Notes: generated by a model not told the origin, from the letters alone. 64,000 nt of DNA from an uncultured Spirochaetaceae bacterium (GCA_944389275.1 CALXLT010000033.1:62001-126000), one strand, 5' to 3'; shown: positions 1-9,006, counted from the stretch's first letter. Made by a program: numbers and translations.

Positions 1-450
1 CCTATCTCATCCAGCCGCCAGATGCCATCATCGGCGTCCGGCATATCAAGATGGATCGCTTCAATCAGGGAGGATGAGAAGGCAGTGACAGCTGAGGTGC
101 TCACGATAGCTGACAACATGGTGGATGACAACGCGCTCATAGCCCTCTCCGCCCCATCTCCGGCAACCGCTGACTGGACGGATCTGACACCGTATAGCTA
201 CAGGCATCAGGAATCATTCCTCCTTTCCGACAGGCTTGCGGACAATGGCTGGAGGGACGCCTATAGGGATACCCATTTCTCCGCGGAGACAGACCCTGGC
301 ATAACGGCCATAAGCGGCGAAGTTTACGAACGGCTGGACTTTATATACATTAAGGATATGATTCCGGGCAGCGTAGTCTCATTCCCAGTCGCGGGGCTGA
401 CTGATACAGTGGGCAATCTCGGGGTCGTCGCGGAATTCGCGATACCATAG
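1..450 (+). CDS. Endonuclease/exonuclease/phosphatase-fold protein, C-terminal part
   Basis: The reading frame is open from the first base, so the 5' end lies outside the window. The visible tail resembles the C-terminal half of the endonuclease/exonuclease/phosphatase superfamily: an ADWTDLT segment, then WRDAYRDTHF, a DPGITA stretch and YERLDFIYIKD, matching the family pattern of DWT, DSYR, PG-T and RIDFIY. These enzymes are metal-dependent phosphodiesterases. Oddly, the usual GDFN metal-binding motif just before the DWT segment is replaced by the residues ALIALSAP, so catalysis may be lost, and the C-terminal SDH motif is not evident. It lies 10 bp upstream of the thioredoxin gene and may be cotranscribed with it. 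The family call rests on spaced motifs only. Confidence 0.6.
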   Translation, partial: PISSSRQMPSSASGISRWIASIREDEKAVTAEVLTIADNMVDDNALIALSAPSPATADWTDLTPYSYRHQESFLLSDRLADNGWRDAYRDTHFSAETDPGITAISGEVYERLDFIYIKDMIPGSVVSFPVAGLTDTVGNLGVVAEFAIP

Positions 451-460
451 GAGGAAAACG

Positions 461-766
461 ATGACAGCGATAACGAAAGCAAATTTCGAGAGCGAAGTGC
501 TTAAGGCCGAGGGCCCTGTCCTTCTTGATTTCTGGGCAGAGTGGTGCGGACCATGCAGGATACAGTCCAGGATACTCGAGGAGTCGGCAGAAACGCTCAG
601 CGGCGCTAAGATATGCAAGTGCAATGTCGATGAGAACGCAGAGCTAGCCGGGCAGTTCGGGGTCCAGGCGATCCCTACCCTGCTGGTGTTCAGGAACGGC
701 GAGATCGTTGACAGGGCAACAGGCGTAAGGAAGGAAGCGGAGCTCAAGCGCATGCTCGGGCTCTGA
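461..766 (+). CDS. trxA: Thioredoxin
   Basis: A 101-residue single-domain thioredoxin, the usual length for the family. It reduces protein disulfides in the cytoplasm using the WCGPC active site, seen at residues 28-32. The fold-defining cis-proline follows in AIPTLL (Pro72). The start is supported by an AGGAGG Shine-Dalgarno seven bases ahead of the ATG. No thioredoxin reductase gene is nearby in this window. A hairpin with a T-run follows the stop codon. Confidence 0.96.
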   Translation: MTAITKANFESEVLKAEGPVLLDFWAEWCGPCRIQSRILEESAETLSGAKICKCNVDENAELAGQFGVQAIPTLLVFRNGEIVDRATGVRKEAELKRMLGL

Positions 767-775
767 GAAAAGCGC

Positions 776-806
776 AAGGGAGCGGGGCGTAGGCCTTGCT
801 CCTTTT
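776..806 (+). terminator. Terminator-like hairpin after trxA
   Basis: GGAGC (779-783) pairs with GCTCC (798-802), followed by a short TTTTCTT tract, directly after the trxA stop codon. The stem is short, so this is a moderate call. Confidence 0.55.
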
Positions 807-869
807 CTTATCCTCCCTATTCCCATCCTTTGCCGATAAGCGCAGAATCATCAACGGGAATGGCAAGGG

Positions 870-2276
870 ATGAAAAGGCTTTCAGAGAAGGAATTCAGGG
901 AATACTCCCTTTCAGGCAATCTATATAAGCTCATCGTGCAGGTAGGCACCCCGTTTGCCGTATTCGCGGTCTTCAACAGCCTTTTCTCGATACTTGACAC
1001 GATGATGGCGAGCCATCTTGGGACCATAGATGTATCAACGGTCGCATATATGTCGCAGCTCAGGATGATACTCAACGCGCTTGGCTCAGGGCTTGTCACG
1101 GGCTCCATGATCCTCATAAACAGGGCATATGGAGCCGGGGACAACGAGAAGGCGAATATGCTCATGAACACCCTGATAAGGCTCATACTGATCCTCTCGG
1201 CGATCTTCCTCTCGCTCATACCGCTCATTCCCTGGATACTCAGCCTCATAGGGACGCCAGAGGAATTCATAGAGGAAGGGACACCGTATTTCAGGGTCAT
1301 CATCGTTGCCACCGCGGTCAATTTCATAAACCTGATCTACATCAACGTCGAGAAGGCAAGAGGAAACACAAGGACGATAATGATCGCAAACATGACAACC
1401 ATGGCGATAAAGCTTGCCCTTACTGCCCTCTTCATCTATGCCATGGGCAAAGGGATCATATACATAGCCCTGGCCACGCTTATCGCATACACGCTGTTCG
1501 CGCTGTATTCCCTGCCCCATCTTTTCGAGAAGGGAAGCATATTCTGCATAAGGCCCGGCATTGTGCTGAAAGGCCGCAAAGGCTATATGAAGGGGCTTGT
1601 GGATATCTCATACCCTGTCGCGGTGGAGGACTCCGCCTTCTCCCTCGGCAAGGTCGTGGTCAACTCGCTCGCGGCATCCTACGGGGCGGAGATGATCGGG
1701 GCCTTGGGGATATCAAACAACATCTCAGGCATAGCCTCAAGCTTCGAGAACGGCTTCTCGGATGCCTCCAGCTCGATAGTGAGCCAGAACTACGGAGCGG
1801 GAAGATATGACAGGGCCGTGAAGGCATACAAGGCGAATATAGCCATAACGTTCATAGCCTGCTTCTTCGCCATGACGCTGCTGTACCTTATGGATGACGT
1901 CCTCATCAGGATATTCGCCACCAGCCGCACGGGGCTGGACGCATCATTCATGTCGATGATAAAGCGAGTCTTCGTGTTCGATTCGCTCAGCTGCCTCGGC
2001 ATCGCCCTCGGCGGAGCCGGCATGGATTTCCTGCTAGGGCTTGGCAAGACGCGGATAACGCTTCTGCTGAACTTCCTGAAGATCTTCGTCCTCCGCATCC
2101 CCGTGCTCCTGATCCTGCAGCGCTTCATAAGCGATGGAGCTACGGCGCTAGGCGTAATGATGATGATCTCAAACTGCGGAGGGGCGATTCCGATCACCAT
2201 CATCTGCTATTTCACGGCAAAGAAGCTTAGGAAAGAAGATCCGGGGATCAGACAGACAGCAGATACTCATCGGTAA
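870..2276 (+). CDS. MATE family efflux transporter
   Basis: A 468-residue integral membrane protein of the multidrug and toxic compound extrusion family, which exports organic cations or drugs using ion gradients. About twelve hydrophobic segments are visible in two similar halves, with MATE-type features such as SILDTMMASHLG near residue 45, NRAYGAGD near 85 and the matching SQNYGAGR in the second half. Length is typical (440-480). The start has an AAGGG sequence immediately upstream, not an ideal ribosome site. Its 3' end overlaps the convergent abiEii gene by 29 bp. The substrate cannot be told from sequence. Confidence 0.93.
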   Translation: MKRLSEKEFREYSLSGNLYKLIVQVGTPFAVFAVFNSLFSILDTMMASHLGTIDVSTVAYMSQLRMILNALGSGLVTGSMILINRAYGAGDNEKANMLMNTLIRLILILSAIFLSLIPLIPWILSLIGTPEEFIEEGTPYFRVIIVATAVNFINLIYINVEKARGNTRTIMIANMTTMAIKLALTALFIYAMGKGIIYIALATLIAYTLFALYSLPHLFEKGSIFCIRPGIVLKGRKGYMKGLVDISYPVAVEDSAFSLGKVVVNSLAASYGAEMIGALGISNNISGIASSFENGFSDASSSIVSQNYGAGRYDRAVKAYKANIAITFIACFFAMTLLYLMDDVLIRIFATSRTGLDASFMSMIKRVFVFDSLSCLGIALGGAGMDFLLGLGKTRITLLLNFLKIFVLRIPVLLILQRFISDGATALGVMMMISNCGGAIPITIICYFTAKKLRKEDPGIRQTADTHR

Positions 2277-3116
2277 TGGAGCAGAAGAAATCTGACGACC
2301 AAAGGGAAAGCTTCTCAGGATCAGATATAAACGGAATGACATCCAACCTTGCCTCTCCATAGTCGATTTCCCGGAATTTCCCATAAAGCATGTCCTTGAG
2401 CACGCTAATGGAGAATGGCTCATTCCGCTCTATTGTACCAGATGCGACCAACCTTTCCCTCAGATGGTCTGAGATTAACCGGGACACGCCTGGAAAGATA
2501 GAAGATATAGTCGTAGAAATCCCTTCCTTTGGCCCTTGTACGCCAGGCCCTTGCCAGAACAGCATGAAGCTTGCCGGCGAACATGGAAGGTAAATCATAT
2601 AGCCTTGCTTCATACGGTGATGGAAGCAATCGATACTTATATTCGTACCCAGCCCCGCCGGAGTATCCGCATCAACCTCAAGCTTGATCTTAAGGTCCTC
2701 ATTTGAAGGTACTTTCCTGAAGATATCCCCATTTGGGAAGAAATACAGGAACATCTCTCTCATATTCCCCCTGGCAACGGCAGCCCGCACATTGCTATCG
2801 CTGCTCTTTCCCCTCGATTGTATCTCCATCCTGAGGCCATATGATCCTACCCATGTCCCTATAGCGGAGAGGAAAGGCGTGAAGCTGAAAGAGCCATCAG
2901 GCACCAGAAGAGAGAAATCCAGATCTTCCGAGAATCGGTCAAGCTTATGGAAAATCCTGAGAGCGGTACCTCCATAGAATGCTGCGATATCGAAGAAGCC
3001 TGCCTTAGCGAGACCAGAAAGCACGATCTCCTGGACAACTTCCTTCATCGCATTCTTCTTATCAACGTATCATCAGGGTGATACACGCTGAGCATTTCTT
3101 CCAGGGACCTATCCAT
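2248..3116 (-). pseudogene. abiEii: AbiEii-type nucleotidyltransferase toxin, frameshifted near its start
   Basis: This is the toxin half of an AbiE (type IV) toxin-antitoxin pair, a nucleotidyltransferase-fold protein. The GGTALR and SEDLDF motifs that define the active site are intact (about residues 26-45 counted from the internal Met at 3048). The natural start appears to be the ATG at 3116, which overlaps the antitoxin stop by 8 bp as in other abiE operons; it encodes MDRSLEEMLSVYHPDDTL, then the frame is lost. The family-typical continuation DKKNAMKEVVQEIVL lies in the -1 frame from about 3060. Either one base is missing or a shorter toxin starts at 3048. The 3' end overlaps the convergent MATE gene. 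Confidence 0.75.
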
Positions 3117-3695
3117 GCATTCTCCTTATATATAGCGCAAGCAACTTCACATTCGTTGAGTGATAAAGCTCTGCAGCACGTTCAATAAAAGCCTCATCTA
3201 AAGATAATATATCCTCTTCCTCTATCCTGAGGTCATCATACAAGCAGGCTTCTATCTCCTTCTGGCTTCGCATAGGATGGATATGGGACAATTCATCGCA
3301 AATGGCTTTCTCCCTGCATGCGATCCGGAAGCGATACTCCCCTCCTCAACAACCCTTATTCCCAGCGGAAATGCCGAATCCGGTATATCCTGGAAAACAA
3401 ACAGCCCAAATGGTGTGCTGTAGGTCTTTGTCTTATGTTTCCTGAATGATGCAGACATCACGTTTACAACCCGTTCAGGAATCATTCCATAATAGCTGAG
3501 CGCCGTCTTGAATGAGATATACGACGGACTGCATATGCTTGCGGCAAGACAATATGGCGATACATTCCTATCAGTCTCATAGAGTCCTCTGACTACAGGT
3601 ATAAGCTGCCCCTTATCCACCATCCGCCTTATCTTGCTTTGAGGGTTGGCATAATCCTTAAGTTCATCAAGCAATATTCTAGTCGTGATTATCAT
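3109..3695 (-). pseudogene. abiEi: AbiEi-type antitoxin, frameshifted at a G run
   Basis: The antitoxin and autorepressor partner of abiEii. It starts at the ATG at 3695 with MIITTRILLDELKDYANP, a winged-helix N-terminus followed by the region that recognises its own promoter. The frame breaks at a run of four G (3339-3342 on the other strand): reading on in the -1 frame gives GEYRFRIACREKAICDELSH, then the family-typical helical C-terminus ending in LLALYIRRMHG at 3109. The longer upstream frame to 3842 is not coding, since it covers the operator and an opposing gene fragment. The protein is complete if one base is restored, so this is either a recent pseudogene, an assembly error or frameshifted translation. 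Confidence 0.75.
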
Positions 3696-3697
3696 AT

Positions 3698-3740
3698 TTG
3701 CTCCAGCAACTACAATAATAATGCATTTACTGGAGTAAAT
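3698..3740. promoter_or_regulatory. Paired inverted repeats upstream of abiEi
   Basis: Two inverted repeats sit just before the antitoxin start: TTGCT-CC-AGCAA (3698-3709) and ATTTACT-GG-AGTAAAT (3725-3740). They share a CTCCAG/CTGGAG core. AbiEi antitoxins are known to repress their own promoter by binding inverted repeats, so these are the likely operators. The assignment is inference from position and symmetry. Confidence 0.6.
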
Positions 3741-3909
3741 ATACAATAAATTTGGAGAGAAGAAAGACGAAAGACGCGAAACGATACGAGGCGAGGAGAA
3801 TGGCCGCATGGATGTCGCCAGAAGCCTGCTGAGAGATGGCACTCCAGCCGCGAAGGTCGCGGAGCTGACAAAGCTTCCGCTTCAGAAGGTGGAGAATATC
3901 AGGATATGA
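3739..3909 (+). pseudogene. C-terminal fragment of an Rpn/PD-(D/E)XK family nuclease
   Basis: An open stretch without a start codon, beginning just after an in-frame stop, encodes a charged linker and then MDVARSLLRDGTPAAKVAEL and TKLPLQKVENIRI. This is the signature tail of Rpn-type (recombination-promoting, transposase-31-like) nucleases, in which a KE-rich linker is followed by a short helical repeat of the form AK-ML-KG-I--I---TGL. The nuclease domain itself is absent. The fragment lies antisense to the abiEi leader, suggesting the AbiE cassette was inserted next to, or replaced, the body of the gene. Confidence 0.6.
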
Positions 3910-4049
3910 GATAACTGGGGCACTGCTTTTGCCATTGCCCCGTTGGAATCAGCATATCCTATGCTTGCAGATCGAGGCGGCATTTATCCTCACAGGTTGA
4001 TCAGATGCAATCCGTAGCATAGAGCACATCCTTGCGTTATCCTTAGGAC

Positions 4050-4442
4050 ATGATTACGGCAATAGTGACAGATCCTGAAGGAGGATTCAGCTACAAAGGG
4101 AAACGTATAGCCCAGGACAGGACCGTGAGGCGGAAGATCCTAGGCCTGGCTCCTAAGATATACATGTCGGAATATACGGCAAGCCAGTATCTAGAAGCCG
4201 ACAGGGATCATATATCCATAACGGAACACCCACCGATAGATGATGAAGCGGTATATTATCTGGAAGCCGGCCATATTCCAGAGAACACGCACATGCTTAT
4301 GATCTATCGTCTGGATGCCAGCTACCCTTCCGACACCCGCATAGTTCCCGATCCTAGGGATTGGGAACTGATGGACACTGAGGAGTTCGCAGGACACTCC
4401 CATAAGAAAGTCACATTGGAAAGGTACAGAAGGCTTCGCTAG
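4050..4442 (+). CDS. Conserved hypothetical protein, 130 residues
   Basis: Function unknown. The protein opens with MITAIVTDPEGGFSYKGKR, followed by an AQDRTVRRKI segment, and later has MLMIYRLDASYPSDTRI. This arrangement (a short beta-strand, a GG turn, then SQDR or AQDR and a final W/L-R-YPAD-like element) recalls small bacterial proteins that are often, and probably wrongly, labelled ribonuclease Z. There are no transmembrane segments or signal peptide. It stands alone between the AbiE/Rpn debris and the nuclease gene, 44 bp before the latter. No strong ribosome-binding site is seen upstream. Real coding is supported by length and codon pattern. Confidence 0.6.
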   Translation: MITAIVTDPEGGFSYKGKRIAQDRTVRRKILGLAPKIYMSEYTASQYLEADRDHISITEHPPIDDEAVYYLEAGHIPENTHMLMIYRLDASYPSDTRIVPDPRDWELMDTEEFAGHSHKKVTLERYRRLR

Positions 4443-4486
4443 GCTATCTGACAATCACGCATATTTATCCCAGAGGAGGAATTTAT

Positions 4487-5449
4487 ATGGGTAAGATGAG
4501 AAATCGGAGAAGGATATGGCTATATGCCTCCATCCTTGCTATCGCTCTCATGTTCCTTGCTTCATGCGATTTCCTTTTCAGTCCACCGGACGGGACTGGA
4601 GACGGAAGCTTGCAGACAGGAGCAGCAACTGGCATCGAGGCATTCAGGAACCATGAGGATGTGATCGCTACAGCAATAAATGACGAGGTGAATTACTTTG
4701 AAGTGAATGGCAACAAGCCTGTATTCACTGATACGGAGAAGACCTCGGAATATACAGGAACACATCTATCAGAACTTGATGCTTTGAAACGTGTAGGCGC
4801 TGCATGGGGCTCATACAATGCAACGGAATTGCCAACTGATGACCGAGAGCCAAGCCTTGATACAGAACCAACTGGCTGGCATCAGAACCGTTACGATGGC
4901 CAATGGCTGATGAATAGATGCCACCTTATCGGCTATCAGATATCAGGGCTGAATGATGAGCCAAGGAACCTGATGTCGGGAACACGTTCGTTCAATGTCG
5001 GGGATGGCATGGTCAAATGGGAGAATCTCGTTGCGAATCATATGAAGGAATTCGATGGCACTGAAGGCTACGGACTTCATCATGTGATGTACAGGATCAA
5101 GCCTGACTTCCATGAAGATAACCTCCTCGCGCATGGCATATATATGGAAGCGGATTGCCTTGAGTGCGATGAGATAGACTTCAATGTATATGTAATGAAC
5201 AGAGAGCCAGGCGTAACCATCGATTACAGAACAGGTGATAACTGGGCTAATGGAGAAGAGACTCCTGTTGAAGATGAAGTACCGATCGATGAGGCTACAT
5301 ACGTTATCAACACGAATTCAGACATCTTCCATAAGCTAGATTGCAGCAGGCTTCCTGGTACTCTTAATGACAATTATGACCTTACAGATGAAACAAGGGA
5401 TAATCTTGTCGCTGAAGGTTACAAGCCATGCGGTTCATGTAAGCCATAA
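4487..5449 (+). CDS. Secreted DNA/RNA non-specific endonuclease lipoprotein
   Basis: A 320-residue lipoprotein: an N-terminal RNRRR stretch, a hydrophobic core and the lipobox LASC near residue 27. The central domain (roughly residues 75-240) fits the EndA/NS_2 group of non-specific nucleases, with NRCHLIGYQISGLNDEPRNL and TRSFNVGDGM; His in CHLIGYQ is the probable catalytic base and the Asn in EPRNL the metal ligand. The C-terminus (about 275-320) is a separate small module with DIFHKLDCS and KPCGSCKP, a pattern of one Cys plus a CGSC pair often found after secreted nucleases and thought to bind metal. It has a strong GAGGAGG ribosome site. Likely role is nucleic-acid scavenging or degradation outside the inner membrane. 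Confidence 0.87.
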   Translation: MGKMRNRRRIWLYASILAIALMFLASCDFLFSPPDGTGDGSLQTGAATGIEAFRNHEDVIATAINDEVNYFEVNGNKPVFTDTEKTSEYTGTHLSELDALKRVGAAWGSYNATELPTDDREPSLDTEPTGWHQNRYDGQWLMNRCHLIGYQISGLNDEPRNLMSGTRSFNVGDGMVKWENLVANHMKEFDGTEGYGLHHVMYRIKPDFHEDNLLAHGIYMEADCLECDEIDFNVYVMNREPGVTIDYRTGDNWANGEETPVEDEVPIDEATYVINTNSDIFHKLDCSRLPGTLNDNYDLTDETRDNLVAEGYKPCGSCKP

Positions 5450-5535
5450 AAGATTATAGAGGGGAAATGTTGATTTACATCCCCTCTGCTTAATCCAGAA
5501 AACTCAAATCATCACCTTTTATACTAGAAAAAAAT

Positions 5536-5557
5536 CTACTAGAAAATTTTCTAGTAG
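5536..5557. repeat. Perfect 22-bp palindrome
   Basis: Each half reads CTACTAGAAAA and the two halves are exact reverse complements with no spacer. Further CTAG-containing copies (ACTAGAAAA at 5523 and AACTAGTGAT at 5565) flank it. It lies in the AT-rich gap between the nuclease gene and the phe operon. It may be an operator or a hairpin terminator for the nuclease gene; nothing else in the gap decides. Confidence 0.6.
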
Positions 5558-5642
5558 TTCAAAAACTAGTGATATTGACAACTTTGATTGACCCTCTTCA
5601 GAACCAAAATAATGTAGCTGCAAAGCAATAATCAAAGATAAT

Positions 5643-5668
5643 GCCCTCTCCCGAACTCGGAAGAGGGC
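5643..5668 (-). terminator. Hairpin downstream of pheT
   Basis: GCCCTCT at 5643-5649 pairs with AGAGGGC at 5662-5668, with further pairing inside. It lies 20 bp beyond the pheT stop and is followed on the minus strand by a moderately T-rich stretch. Confidence 0.65.
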
Positions 5669-5688
5669 TGTAATGCTTATCGGCAGCT

Positions 5689-7389
5689 TCAGGCCATCAG
5701 CGCATCAAGATCGATCTCGCACATGATCGCGGGCATCGAGCAGCCCCAGGACTCAAGGACCTGCGGATGCGTCTCGCCGAATATGCCTACGGCCTTGCCG
5801 TTATAGATGATCTGAGCCGCGCGGCCGGGGATGAATCTCTCATCTCCGGAGACCTCGCCAAGGGTATACTCCTTCCTGAGGAAGTACATGAGCGTATTCA
5901 CGTACGATGCCGCCTCGTTGTATCCGATATGGGCATTCGAGGAGAGGAAGCCAAGGCTGTCCTTCGTCACCGTTCCGCTGTTGTCGCTCTCATCCTTTAT
6001 CGTGATCTTGCCGACCTCGAATATGCTGTGAGGATACACGGCATGGCCCGATACAGCCTCGCTCTCGAGCAGGCAAGGAAGCACGGATGGCCTTATGACC
6101 TCATAGTTCTCGCTCATCGGATTGGCTATGAACACGCACTTCTCATCGGAGATATGCATATTGTCGATGTACTCCCTTCTCGATCCAAGGTAGTTGTACA
6201 TCATCTCCTGGAAGCCAAGGCCTACAAGTATGCCCTTGACCTTCCTTGAGAACTCCTCCACTGGAGAGAGGCGGCCGATGGTGAAATCAGAAGGGAGCTC
6301 AGGAGCGAAGTTCTCCAGGCCATATCCGATCATGACATCCTCAACGATATCCACGGCATGCAGGAAGTCGTTGCGCCACTCCGGGCACTCTGCGATGATC
6401 CTTCCATCCTTGACGGATGCCTTCACGCCCATCTTCCTGAGAGCTGCGACAGCCTCATCTCCGGAGATCGGAAGGCCAAGCTTCCTCTCGACCAGCGAAA
6501 GCTCCGCCTCAGCGCTCTGCTGGAAGCGGTACGGCACGGTTATCTCACGGCCATATGGGGTGTCCTTCGCGAACCTGACCTTGACCGGCTGGATCTCGAA
6601 GCCCATGTCAGCCATATCGCAGGCGAGGATATTCGCAGCAAGCAGCAGGTCATCGAGGATCGGGCCGGAAAGCTCGATGAAGAAATCGGAATCCCCTACC
6701 TCGACAGCACCGATGCGCGCGCTGTTGATCACAGGAGGGAATGAAAGTGTGTCATTGTTGTCATCGTAGAGGTACGGGAACTTCGGGAATGACGATACGA
6801 TATACCCGTAATCCTTTCCCTTCGGATGCTTCTCGCAGATCTCGCGGAGTGAGAGCTCCTCGGTCATCCCAAGCGGAACGAACTTCGTCTTGTCAGGATC
6901 AACCGCGGCATAGTGCACAGGGAACTTGATGAGCTCCTTGCGGTAGATACCCATCGCGATCGTCTTCCTCTTGCGTCCGAAGTTCGTGCAGAGCTTCTCC
7001 TGGCTCTGGATGAGATTCACCAGAAGATCATCATCGACGGTCTTGCCCTTCGCGGCGAAGCCTATGGAGTAATCACGTATGCCGATGACGCTCTCATCGT
7101 CGATGACCATGCGTCCCTCGCTATCCTTCTCCTCATCCTTCGAAGAGAAGAAGCCATACTCAGGGATGACGCTTGTCTCATAGCACTTCAGTGCCCTTGC
7201 AACGCCTGCAGGGGACCAGAGATCCGGGCGGTTCGTGTCATTGAGCTCAATCTTTATGACATGATGCTCGGTATCATGGCCATCAAGCTCTGCCTTGGCA
7301 ACAGGGAAGATGTCGACAAGCTCATCATCGCTCATCTTCCTGCCAAGAAGCGAATAGAAGATTTTCTCAGGTGCGTCGATCTTCGGCAT
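5689..7389 (-). CDS. pheT: Phenylalanyl-tRNA synthetase beta subunit, archaeal/eukaryotic type
   Basis: A 566-residue beta subunit that pairs with PheS to charge tRNA-Phe. The length and the opening MPKIDAPEKIFYSLLGRKMS are those of the archaeal/eukaryotic form; the usual bacterial PheT is about 800 residues with an N-terminal tRNA-binding domain. NDTNRPDLWSPAGVARAL near residue 50 is the B1 core, and the catalytic-like core lies at the C-terminus. Spirochaetes are known to carry this version. It starts 1 bp after the pheS stop, so the two are translationally linked. A hairpin follows the stop. Confidence 0.94.
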   Translation of the reverse strand: MPKIDAPEKIFYSLLGRKMSDDELVDIFPVAKAELDGHDTEHHVIKIELNDTNRPDLWSPAGVARALKCYETSVIPEYGFFSSKDEEKDSEGRMVIDDESVIGIRDYSIGFAAKGKTVDDDLLVNLIQSQEKLCTNFGRKRKTIAMGIYRKELIKFPVHYAAVDPDKTKFVPLGMTEELSLREICEKHPKGKDYGYIVSSFPKFPYLYDDNNDTLSFPPVINSARIGAVEVGDSDFFIELSGPILDDLLLAANILACDMADMGFEIQPVKVRFAKDTPYGREITVPYRFQQSAEAELSLVERKLGLPISGDEAVAALRKMGVKASVKDGRIIAECPEWRNDFLHAVDIVEDVMIGYGLENFAPELPSDFTIGRLSPVEEFSRKVKGILVGLGFQEMMYNYLGSRREYIDNMHISDEKCVFIANPMSENYEVIRPSVLPCLLESEAVSGHAVYPHSIFEVGKITIKDESDNSGTVTKDSLGFLSSNAHIGYNEAASYVNTLMYFLRKEYTLGEVSGDERFIPGRAAQIIYNGKAVGIFGETHPQVLESWGCSMPAIMCEIDLDALMA

Positions 7390-7390
7390 G

Positions 7391-8932
7391 TCAGTTACCC
7401 CTCCTTGTCCTTACGCTGTCGATATCAGGGGTGAAGAGCTCCCTGAGGTCATTGAGCCCGAGATGCATGAGGGCCATGCGGTCAATACCGAGTCCCCACG
7501 CAAGGACAGGCACGTCTATGCCGAGCGCCTCTGTCACTTCCGGGCGGAATATGCCTGAGCCGCCAAGCTCGAACCAGCCGAGCACAGGATGCTTGATGTG
7601 CACCTCGATCGAAGGCTCAGTGAACGGGAAGTAGCCTGGGACGTACTTGACCTCCTCGGCTCCCGCGATCTCCTCCGCGAACATCTTAAGCAGTCCGAGA
7701 AGGTTGCGCAGGTTCACGTCCTTGCCAAGCACGATTCCCTCTGTCTGATAGAAGTCAGCGCCATGGGTAGCATCGACCTGGTCATAGCGGAAGCACCTCA
7801 CGATGCCGAAATACTTGCCTGGGACCTTCGCCTTGGTAAGCTGATGGGCAGAGAGCACGGTGCCCTGGCTCCTTAGCACCTGGCGCCTCGTGAACTCATG
7901 ATCAAAGGTGTAGCCCCAGCCCCTGGATCCTGTCTTCCATCCATTCTCATGGGTGGCGGCGACCTGGCTGAGCCAAGGCTCCTCGATTCTCTTCGCGTGC
8001 ACCGGATCCTTCACATAATATACATCGTGGATATCGCGGGCAGAGTGGAACTGAGGCATGAAGAGGGCGTCGCCGTTCCAGAACTCATTCTCCACGAGCG
8101 GGCCATCGAACTCCTCGAATCCGAGAGCGGCAAGCTTGTCCTTGACCCACTGCAGATACTCAGAGTAGGCGTTGCGCCTGCCTGGGATAAGGCGGGATGT
8201 CGGGGCATTGATGCCGTAAGGCCTGAACGTGCCGTTCTTCCACGCGCCTGTCTGCAGCATCTCCGGCGTGAGGATACCGAACTCCTCGCCTGTGATGTTG
8301 GCATCAAGAAGCGCCTTCTTCGCCTTCTCGCCCTCCGTGGTGAGGTTATAGACTACGATATCGCCCTCGATGACCTTGAAGTCAGCGGAAGCCGCGCCCC
8401 TCTTCTTCGCGAGCTGCTGTATCGCGGCCTTCTCCTTGTCGCTGAGCGTGGACTCATCTATCATGCCGCTGCCGACGGCCTTATCGAGGAAGGAACGCTG
8501 GATGCGGACATCCTCAGGAAGCTCATCCTTGACGATCTCCGCCTTCCTCTCATCGTTCATCTTCGCGACTCCCTTTGAGGAAAGGAGGCCGAACGCGGAT
8601 CCCGTATCGCTCTTCTCAAGACCGAGGGCCTGGGATATCTCAGGCATGGCATGGGGCCCCTCTGATGAAAGGAACGAGAATATCCTTTCCGCCGGAAGGC
8701 CATCCTTCTGATGGCTGCGGCCAAGATCGGTAAGCTCATAGGCTACCCTATGGCTCCTGCCTGTCTCCACAAGGCATCCCTTGGCCAGAAGCCATGAGAA
8801 CGCCTGGTTGCACTGCCCTACCTTATAATCAAGCTCCTTGATGATCCTCTCTGCCGTGATATCCTCACCGGAAGAGACATGACGGAGAAGCTTTACCTCA
8901 AGAGGATGAAGGTTCTTTACCTCTATATCCAT
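7391..8932 (-). CDS. pheS: Phenylalanyl-tRNA synthetase alpha subunit, archaeal/eukaryotic type
   Basis: A 513-residue catalytic subunit. The N-terminal 200 residues are helical, winged-helix-like tRNA-contacting modules (HPLEVKLLRHVSSGEDI), which the roughly 340-residue standard bacterial PheS lacks. Class II aminoacyl-tRNA synthetase motifs follow: motif 2 around CFRYDQVDATHGADFYQTEG and motif 3 in VLAWGLGIDRMAL near the C-terminus. First gene of the pheS-pheT pair. A TATAAT-like hexamer lies about 30 bp upstream, suggesting its own promoter after the E1 gene. Confidence 0.95.
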   Translation of the reverse strand: MDIEVKNLHPLEVKLLRHVSSGEDITAERIIKELDYKVGQCNQAFSWLLAKGCLVETGRSHRVAYELTDLGRSHQKDGLPAERIFSFLSSEGPHAMPEISQALGLEKSDTGSAFGLLSSKGVAKMNDERKAEIVKDELPEDVRIQRSFLDKAVGSGMIDESTLSDKEKAAIQQLAKKRGAASADFKVIEGDIVVYNLTTEGEKAKKALLDANITGEEFGILTPEMLQTGAWKNGTFRPYGINAPTSRLIPGRRNAYSEYLQWVKDKLAALGFEEFDGPLVENEFWNGDALFMPQFHSARDIHDVYYVKDPVHAKRIEEPWLSQVAATHENGWKTGSRGWGYTFDHEFTRRQVLRSQGTVLSAHQLTKAKVPGKYFGIVRCFRYDQVDATHGADFYQTEGIVLGKDVNLRNLLGLLKMFAEEIAGAEEVKYVPGYFPFTEPSIEVHIKHPVLGWFELGGSGIFRPEVTEALGIDVPVLAWGLGIDRMALMHLGLNDLRELFTPDIDSVRTRRGN

Positions 8933-9006
8933 ACAGATAACTCCCTATCGTTGTTTCAATGGATAGGATTATAACAATATGAGGGGAAAAGCAACAGGGC
9001 CGGGGA

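Noticed and set aside
3696-3842. Upstream extension of the abiEi frame
   Set aside because: It runs through the operator repeats and over the Rpn fragment, and the family N-terminus begins at 3695.
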